Assembly: GCA_963576735.1 (NCBI GenBank)
Contig: OY755172.1
Span: 2,232,001-2,296,000 of the forward strand
From: Bedellia somnulentella
Lineage: Eukaryota > Arthropoda > Insecta > Lepidoptera > Bedelliidae
Length of the DNA stretch: 64,000 bases
Direction of reading: 5' to 3'
A program made the translations under genes and the position numbers. The notes beneath the pieces were generated by a model. It had not been told where the DNA came from. It was given only the letters and a program-made list of their open reading frames with translations, and ran no database searches. Below, piece after piece: positions 33,801-42,800 of this stretch (the stretch's first letter is position 1; every line of letters begins with the position of its first letter).

Positions 33801-36800
33801 TCACGTTAATTCAACCGGACCGATCTTGATCAAATTTAGCAAGAATGTAGGTTATACACCTGGCGAAAATATATCATTTATCTCGGATTTCGCAAGGGTT
33901 CCCACAGGAGCATCAAAAGACCATAACCTTTTAGCGCGATGGGGTGAATAGATACGCTAAGTTTAGCGATGTGGGGTGAATAGAAACATTCCAAACCAAA
34001 TCATTACTATTGTTTATATTGTACACTAGATGGCGCGAGTAGTTGCATTCTACATCGCGGTATGATTTCTTATGTTCTTTGTTATAAATACTTCAGTTCA
34101 GACTAAAATTTTGTAACAGTTTGATGACTGTCGGGTCAGCTAGTTTATAAATAAATTTACTGGTGCTAATTGTTTTGTTATTAAACAAAAACAAAAATAT
34201 GCTTTAACTTACTTCACTAAGTTTCTAACTTCTTCTTCTCCGGAAGTAACTACATTCTTGGTGCCTACAAAAACAATGTAATCTCCAGCCTTAAGACCAG
34301 CCCTTTCAGCTGAACCACCAGGGGCTAACCTCTCAACTCTTGGAGGCTTTGTCCAGACTACTGTGAATCCAAAGCCACCAGAAGTGCCTCGGACCAACCT
34401 GCAAATAAGAGAATATACTTTAGTAGAGTAAATTTATATTATTGGATTTAAACTTTGTATTTCTTGCTTGGAATGTGATGTAGAAGTTCAAATACAATTG
34501 AAGATCTTTTCGATCGGGATAAAGTAATACCCTGCACATCATAACTATTATCATCCATTGGAAACCCCATTTCAAATACTGATGTGACGTAAATTCTATA
34601 AATCTTAAGCATTTAGTCACACAACTGTTTTTAAATATATGAGAACTGTACTAACTTCTTAGTTGTAGTAAATGGGGTTCTCCCATTTCTTGGAGGACGT
34701 TTAGTTACAGCTGGGTCTTCCGGTGGGTCTAGTTCAAGATACCGCAAAAACAAGTGTTCATCGGCTTCTTTTTGTAACGCAGCTGCAACTGTCTGCGGAT
34801 TGCTCGTTGATGTTGTCGAAGTTGCGCCATTCATGGTTACTGAAATAACAAGGTCATCTATTAGTTTTGATTCTAATAACTTGAAAGAAAATGAGAAGGT
34901 ATGCTATAGAGTAGTAGTAGTTTGATCAACATTAAGTTTTTGATTTGAGTTGGTTGGAAATTGAAATTACTGTTGAAAAAATTGGAATTGGTATTTATTT
35001 TTTAACCTTACCTTTATCATAATGGGTGTCTTTGCCGTCATTAGTATTAGTAGCATCAGTATTATCTGTTGCCATTTTGTTTCCCGGCGTCACGCTACCA
35101 TCTGGTTCTTTTGAACATTTGTCAAATGAAGTTGGGGCGCGTACAGAAGTTTGAGATTGCAAAAAATAAGTGCCCGAAACGTTGCCTTTAATAACATCTT
35201 TCAATGGGAACGAGACACATCCTAGGAACTCGCTCCGTCTGTAACAATAAAAATCATCTTACTACACAGTCAATACACTTGTGACAATATAAATAAAGTT
35301 ACATTCTATATACATAAACATTCAGCAACATTAATGTTTCTGTCAGCAGGAATGTTAAACAATTATAATCATGAAACAAACATCGATCCAAATAACAATA
35401 CGAAAAGCTTCTAAGTTTCAAATTACCATAACAAATACTTGTGGAAAATTAGTCACGGTACCTATTTAGTAAACAAACAAGCGGAATGGTTCGTGTACAA
35501 CATCATTCACACCCAACACGTAAAGACGGTTAATTCAGGGTTGAAGAAATTGCAGGTTCTAAAATAGTTATGCAAATTTCACTTATTGAGGGTGAAAGTT
35601 ACCAGCTCAGTTCAGGCTGGCTGAAACAAAACATATGACCCGACACTTTCCATCGACCTTGCCCTATCTGGAACAGTTTTGGATGAAGATGATTTAATGT
35701 CTGCAGGCTGAGCCAAGTTTTTGAATATGACTGGAGTTTCTTTTGTCATTAACATAATTATTTGGAAAGTATGTTCTGTACGCCAAGAAAATATACTTTT
35801 TTAGAACTATCTCTCAATATATTTTTTTATACTAATGAAGTAACTTAGCGCCAACTTTGTCTAAGCTGTCCATTCAATTGCCATGGAAAAGTTGTATATT
35901 TTTATATTCTTTTTTATTGATATAATGATTCTATAGTGAAATCATTTTCGGATTCGGTAAAGTTATAGGTACTTGATTTCTCTACAATAAGTATTATATA
36001 GTAGTTCCTATTTATATTATTCTTGACATTGTTCGGGATTTATTCATGCGTTATAAATTAAGACTAAGACACAACAAATATCAGTGTAGCACATCTACAC
36101 AGTTTTATAACATCAATTGTGGAAATAGACATCTATTCAGGGTTCGTGCAGACGTTTCTTGTCCATCAAAGATAAAGACAAGCTGCTAAGCATGCAAGGC
36201 CTGTTTTCAAGGCTTTTTGTACCAATTTCTTGAGGAAACTTTTAGCACATTAACTTAAACTCTTGGATTTGTTTCGTGGGCGCTTTGATAAGAAATGAAA
36301 TACGAAGGAAGGTTAAGGAAATTAAAAAGCTGTAAAATTACGCCAAGTGAATTCAAAAGAAGGCAAATAAAATTTACACCAAACGAATCCACAAAATACT
36401 TTCCAATGGGTAAGTAATCTCAAATTGGACTGTGCCATGCTTCTACCATTGGAGTGACGGGGGACAACACAACTTACGGGGACTGTTGTCACTCCTCTTC
36501 GAGAATAGGGGGGTGCTGGATTTGAGGATTAGCTGTCCCTGTCACACGCTCTAAAATTTCAGCCGGAAGACTGTTCTTTCTCACTCTAGGCTCTGGAGGA
36601 TCCCACTCTGGGAGGCTATTTTTTCTGCTTAGCTGCTTACGATGAGTGTGTTGGTGGGAGCAGTGCTGTTTTGGTGGAGGATCTTCGCGTTTAGTTTGAC
36701 TTAATCCGGCAACAGTTTGGGAGATGAACGACATTGCTTAGCAGCTTGTCTTATTTGACAGTCCAGACCTAAGTTTAATGTAAAGAGTTACAAGCCAATA

Positions 36801-39800
36801 CTGATAATACGAATAGTAAAGTTGTAACATATTTGCCTTAATTGTAAGAGTGGGTTCCAATATTAATGACTGGGGCACCGAGTGACTTACAAATGGTTTG
36901 AGTCACGCTACTGAAACTTTTCAGTGAAAGTATTTTCCCTGCTGTGAGTTTTGAAGTTAAGCAACTTTTAAATTGTTTCGATACATTAATTTCAAGTTTA
37001 TAAGTGATATTAAAAATAAACCTTAGCTATAGGTATTAACTTTTTTGGCTAATAAATAGTAGGTTGTGCTATAGCGTCCAAACTCTTTTAGTTTCCCAGA
37101 ATTATTATTCGGTATCTTTTAGATTCTCGCCTCTCCCATGGCCGAAAAAGAAAATATAAAATTTTAATGGGAGAGGCGGTACTCCCCAACAAGAGCACAG
37201 TCGGTCGGGGTCAGGGAGTCAGGTTCAAGAACCGACGGACGATCCGAGCCGTATCAAGCAGCACCGCTTTCTGCATTTGTGCTGGAACCGACACGCCACA
37301 GAAATCCAACCGCCTCGAGTTGGTCGCGAGGCTGGTTGGAATTAACCCGTTCGCATTAACAATAAAACATAATTAACAATTATTTGTAGATAATAAATAA
37401 AAACCCTAATTAGTCAGTTACTTATAACAACATGTATACTTTATATTTGCTTTGAACAGTTTGAGCTTTTTTGTTGCCACTTCAATAAAGTAGATAGCTA
37501 TATTTGTGGCGTACTTAAAAAAACATTGAATATAGATATTTTTTGTAGGGCGATCGAAGTTTTATATATTTACATTGTGTTCATATCCTTAATTTTCAGC
37601 AGTACTTCTTGGATACCACTCACTTGCGTTGGTATTAACCCCAAAAATGTTTCTGTCATATCAAAAAAGTATTTGAATTTTGCGCTATTAATCGTTGAAG
37701 TAATTCCAAATTTAGATACAATCGATCAATATAATAAACAATTCGAAATTCATCAATCAGTTCAGTTTACAGAAAACTAAATTCAGTTACTGCAACGCTG
37801 AAGTATAGTTGCATTGAGCACGTAAGCTTTTTCGTCAAAAAGCACGTTTCGATAAGAGGCTGTGTCAAGCGCCGGCTTAGCTGGCATTCAGCCAAAACCC
37901 AGTCAGGATTATTTGTTGATGATATAAGCCTTTCTGACGATTGTAGTTGTGGGGTGCCGGTAGCTGGGTGCAGGGTGGAATCAATAACATCCAAACAGCT
38001 CGGCGGAATATTGAATAATGTGTCAAGATTTGTAGACATATACTTGGATGAAGCCGTTTGGTTTGCTAGATAAATCAATTTCTAAGGTGCTTATCTAAGA
38101 AATAGCTAAAGTTAATTAAATTGAAATACCCTTCTATAGAAATATTTTAATAATTTCAAAATATATTAGAAAAATAAGTATGTTAAAAAAATAGAACTAG
38201 GGATTCATCTTTAAAACACGAAAACAAATATAACGAAAGATCATTTCTTGCAAACATACGGCTAAAAATTCCAAAGAAGAAGCCAGAAATTCCCTGTCAC
38301 TTTTGGAAAAAAGAATGGATAATAAAGGATGTGATCAAAATCTCCAATACCCTAAGTACACCTTTTACCGCGGAAAAAACTAGGTTAATGTTATTGTAAG
38401 CCGACAATGAACAGCTATAACTTTGATTCTAATTATCAAAATGTTTAATATTTATTATTACCATCCTTTCCCCAATCAACTTCCAAAAGTGGCTGAGGAA
38501 TTTCTCATTCCAAAGCTCTGGCTACCCCTTTAAGGGATTTATAGCCGTGAGTATATGTATGTATGTATGTATGTATTTATTTAGCTGGCAGAATATTTCT
38601 GATTTAATACATCGATGCTAGTTTTCCGAACTACGTTCTAAGTTCTATATCGGAACCGCAATTATTTAATCGAAAGTTTATTTTTAGATTATTGAAAAAG
38701 TGATCTCTATCGTGCCGTATACTCATGTATTTATAATAAAGCTGTTTGACGTCAATAACAAATGGTTCAATATCTTAACGTTCAAGCCGTATATCCCGGA
38801 AGGGGTTGGCAACGGTACTTATACTTATGACCATCACGTGATATTGTCAAGCGGTGTTTGAAAACCCACGTTTTGATTGGACAGTGTACTCACGAGATAG
38901 GGACAGGCCTATCGCGTTTTGTGCGAATACCCTGTCACATGCCTAAGTACAACTCGGTCATATGGGTTTCCTCACGTCGTTTTCCCTCACCGTTCAATAT
39001 CATTTATTTTAACGGATTAAAATCCATAGTCTTTTGAATATGCTGCAAGTATTTCCCCATGATGGCGGATAATCAAAAAAGATAATCTAGGTTAGATTCT
39101 TGATGTTTCGTGTCAGAGCCTCAGCGTAAGATCTGGCAATATTCCAGCCGACGTCTCAGCCGTAAACTACATTAATTTAGTTATGGTCACGTTTACCGAG
39201 ATTTACGATAATTTTACAATATTTCACATCATAGTTCCTTTTCAGCGTTTGTTTGAAATTATTATAAGTATTTATTAATTCCTTAGCCTCAGCATAATTC
39301 CTTTGGTGATGTGAAAGTGGCTAGTGGATTTCTAATTCCCTAGCTCTGGCTACCCCTTCAAGGGATTTATAGCCGTGAGTATATGTATGTATGTATATAT
39401 TGAAAATCGGAGCAAATATACACCCAACAGGTAATGTGTATTTCGGTACAAGACTACCACGGAGGACACATTTAGATCAAAAAGGAAACTTGGTGAAAAA
39501 GACAGGCGACGTGTGAATAACAAATGAGCATGTGGGAAAAGATTGGTGATGCTCGAGAAGTTGGTTAGCATTGCACAAAGTGGGGATTGAAAGCATAGTC
39601 TCTGCCTTCCTCAATTGGAACTAATAGTATGAGAATCAATCTCACACTGCCTATGTCACTTAAGGTAAATTATGTTCTACTTCAAGTCTTTCCTTCATTG
39701 CATAAACCTTATAAAATCACGCTGCTTACTTTTATAATAAAATTAATTAATGATTTTGATTTTGAGTCCATTACCAAAATATGAGCTTATGGATTTTTCA

Positions 39801-42800
39801 GAGAATTTCAGTGTTGCTCAACGTCAGCAATCCAATCCAAGTGGTTTCCCTCACTCTAGTACCCTTACTACTAAACTTCATTACTAAATTAAATAACGTG
39901 GCTTTATAGTTGCGTTTCGTATTCTTAGAAGACAACTGGGTCAAGTACGACGATGGAATTGGTATGGTTTACGTTTAATTTAATAAATAATTAATGACTG
40001 CAGATATGAAAGACGGTATCTATCTTAGAAATTATATCTCCCGCGAAGGTTAGGCAGAAACAGCTAAATAAAGCGACTTAAAACTTTTAAAAAATATTTA
40101 AAATATATTTATTTTTTTGTATTGGAACAGTGTTTGTAAATGATGGCGATACTACGAAATCAATAAGAATTATATAATGAGATGGCTTTAAGTAAAAAAC
40201 CTCTCTTAAATATATATTGAAATCTAAAAACTAAGGCGTATAAAATATATAAATCCTTCGAATACTAATAAATTTGATTGCAATTGGAAAAAACATAAAA
40301 AAGACTCTATATTAATAAAAAGTCGAGGCATGGAGTTTGACCAAAAAAAACTGAAAGCAACTTTCGATTTTCAAAAAGCCTTGAAATTATACAACACACC
40401 CACAAAACATTTACCTCGCAGTTTGCAGCCCAATATCCAAACCTAAATGCTTAAAACACTAAAACTCACACTACAAGAGGTCACTTTTCGGCACTAGGTT
40501 AAAACGTCAAATTACTTAAGGAAATTGTGACTGCATGTTTTAGGGGCCAAATCGGCACTGCCCGGGAACGTTCTGCGTCGGAAATCGATCGAAATGCGCA
40601 GGTTTTCAGTTCTGCGCTGTTATCTTATGTATGAGAATGAAAATACCGGGGGAAACAGTGTCCAGCGACCGACAATAGGGATGTTTACCCTCTTTAACGT
40701 TACGGTCGATGTCGTCAAACACTTACGTCAGTCGTTAAGCTACTGTAATTCCATTAGACGCTTAATAGTTTTGTTCTTGACTTTGTACAACGATATTGGT
40801 TTCATATTATTAATGTAATATTTTTTTTATAGTTAGTAAGATTATCATAATTATGATTTAGCTTAGAATACTACTACCCCGTAGTGGTGTCTGTATGAGG
40901 CAGATGAGGAAATGGAGGTATGAAAATGATAGGTAGGCAATGCGTTTGTCCATTCATTGTTCCGTTTGTTGCAACGATCCTTTCTTGTTAGTTTGCGAAA
41001 TTATCTTAATTCTCAAAAACCGGTATTATAAATAATCAGTAGCAAAAAAAACATAAAAAAATAACATCAGTAAAAGTTATCAATGTAATAATAGTATTTC
41101 TTTGAATTGTTCCAATCTATCCTAACAAAATATGGTTGCTGATTTATGTTGAAAATTAATATTTTTGCAAACTCTCTCAAATAATCACAAAAATCTAAAC
41201 CAATCAGTAATTATCAGGTTCTTTTATCACCTAATCACTACCTAAATAACATTATTTTTAGATATATATAACAAACTATCTTGATTGGCAAAACTAACCT
41301 GTATTTCTTATCCCTGTGCCACACGGAAACGTGCAAGACTTGATGAGGATACACAGCTGAGGGAAGTGGCAGTTTTAAATGTCTCTGGAACTCTGGTTCT
41401 CTTCTTCCATACAGCACCGATGTTCGTTGAAATATTGACCTCTGCGATGGTATTGAAGCGTCTGGTAAGCCACTGATTACCACCTGGAAAAAGCTTGTAG
41501 TGTTAGAACCATGTACAGGATGTGGCCTGTTTCATTATATGTTAACTATTAAGTAAGTGAAAGTCTGGTTGCTTTGAAACAGGTAAATTTTGTGTTTGAT
41601 ACAATTGCAATAGATGTAAATTATATTACATAGAAAAAAGCTTACTTTTAGTGCAGATAAATCTTTATTACTTTAGTTACTAATACTTCTGAACATCACG
41701 CGGCATTTCGGTTAGCTGGTGTTCAGAGTATCCTCAGTTTGATAGGACAGTGCATTCACGTATTAGGGGCCAGGCCTATCGCCGCTCTGTACGAATACAG
41801 TGCAGCATGACTAAGAAAAACTGAAGACACGTTGACTTCATCACTATATTGTCCTTCACTGCTAACAACCTTTAGAAAATATACTTTGACGTAGGTCCTA
41901 CTCAGGATTTGAACTCGCGTCTCCTACATGAGAAACGATGTCTCTACCATTGACCTATTACGTTCACATAAATGATTATTTATAATCTAAAGTAAAACTA
42001 AAACTTGGATGTACTATGAGACCTTCTTTGCTTACTTTAGCATATGCATTGATGTCGTCGGTTCTGCCACAGGTTCTCTGGAGGTCGCGGCATCGAATCA
42101 CTGCAATAAATGATGGATATCATGAATAAACATGTGATTTCTTTATTGTTGAACTTTTATAGTATACTATATCAGTCAAGCCCTGCATTACTGCATGAGT
42201 CTTGATTCTACTGGTCATACATACAATGACATACATATACTAATTTGTTGACTCCTTTTGAATATCATATTTTTTTCAGTATTTTAGATTATTTACTGTT
42301 TACATGCAACTTTTATCCATTTTCTCAAAGCTATTATGCCAATGCACATTTTATAGGGATACACTACGGATTACAAATTCAGGCATTATAATATAATCTC
42401 ATTGAATTCTAGTTTAATTTAAAGAAATTTTAAATGAAATTGACGATATTTACACAACTCACCGTGTACATCGATAATGTCTTGATTTGTGATGATTTCC
42501 AAATCTATTGTCCCTTTCATCAGGAGGAATCTTTCACAACTTTTGCTACTTGCTACACTGCCCCTTTTTTCTTCAAAACTATTAATGCTTCCTTCTTCTG
42601 GTGAATAAGTTAGGCATCTTCTAGAACTTTTATATTCAATTATAGGTGTGAAATCAGATATATCTTCATCTAATTTACTGGTCTTGTTTGCTCTTTCTCC
42701 GCTTAAATTACCACTTGGACGCTTAAGGTTTGCGACCGGAGAAATAGGACTTGGTATGCCATTTTCAAGTGTCAAACCAAATAATTCTCCAGTTTCAGGA

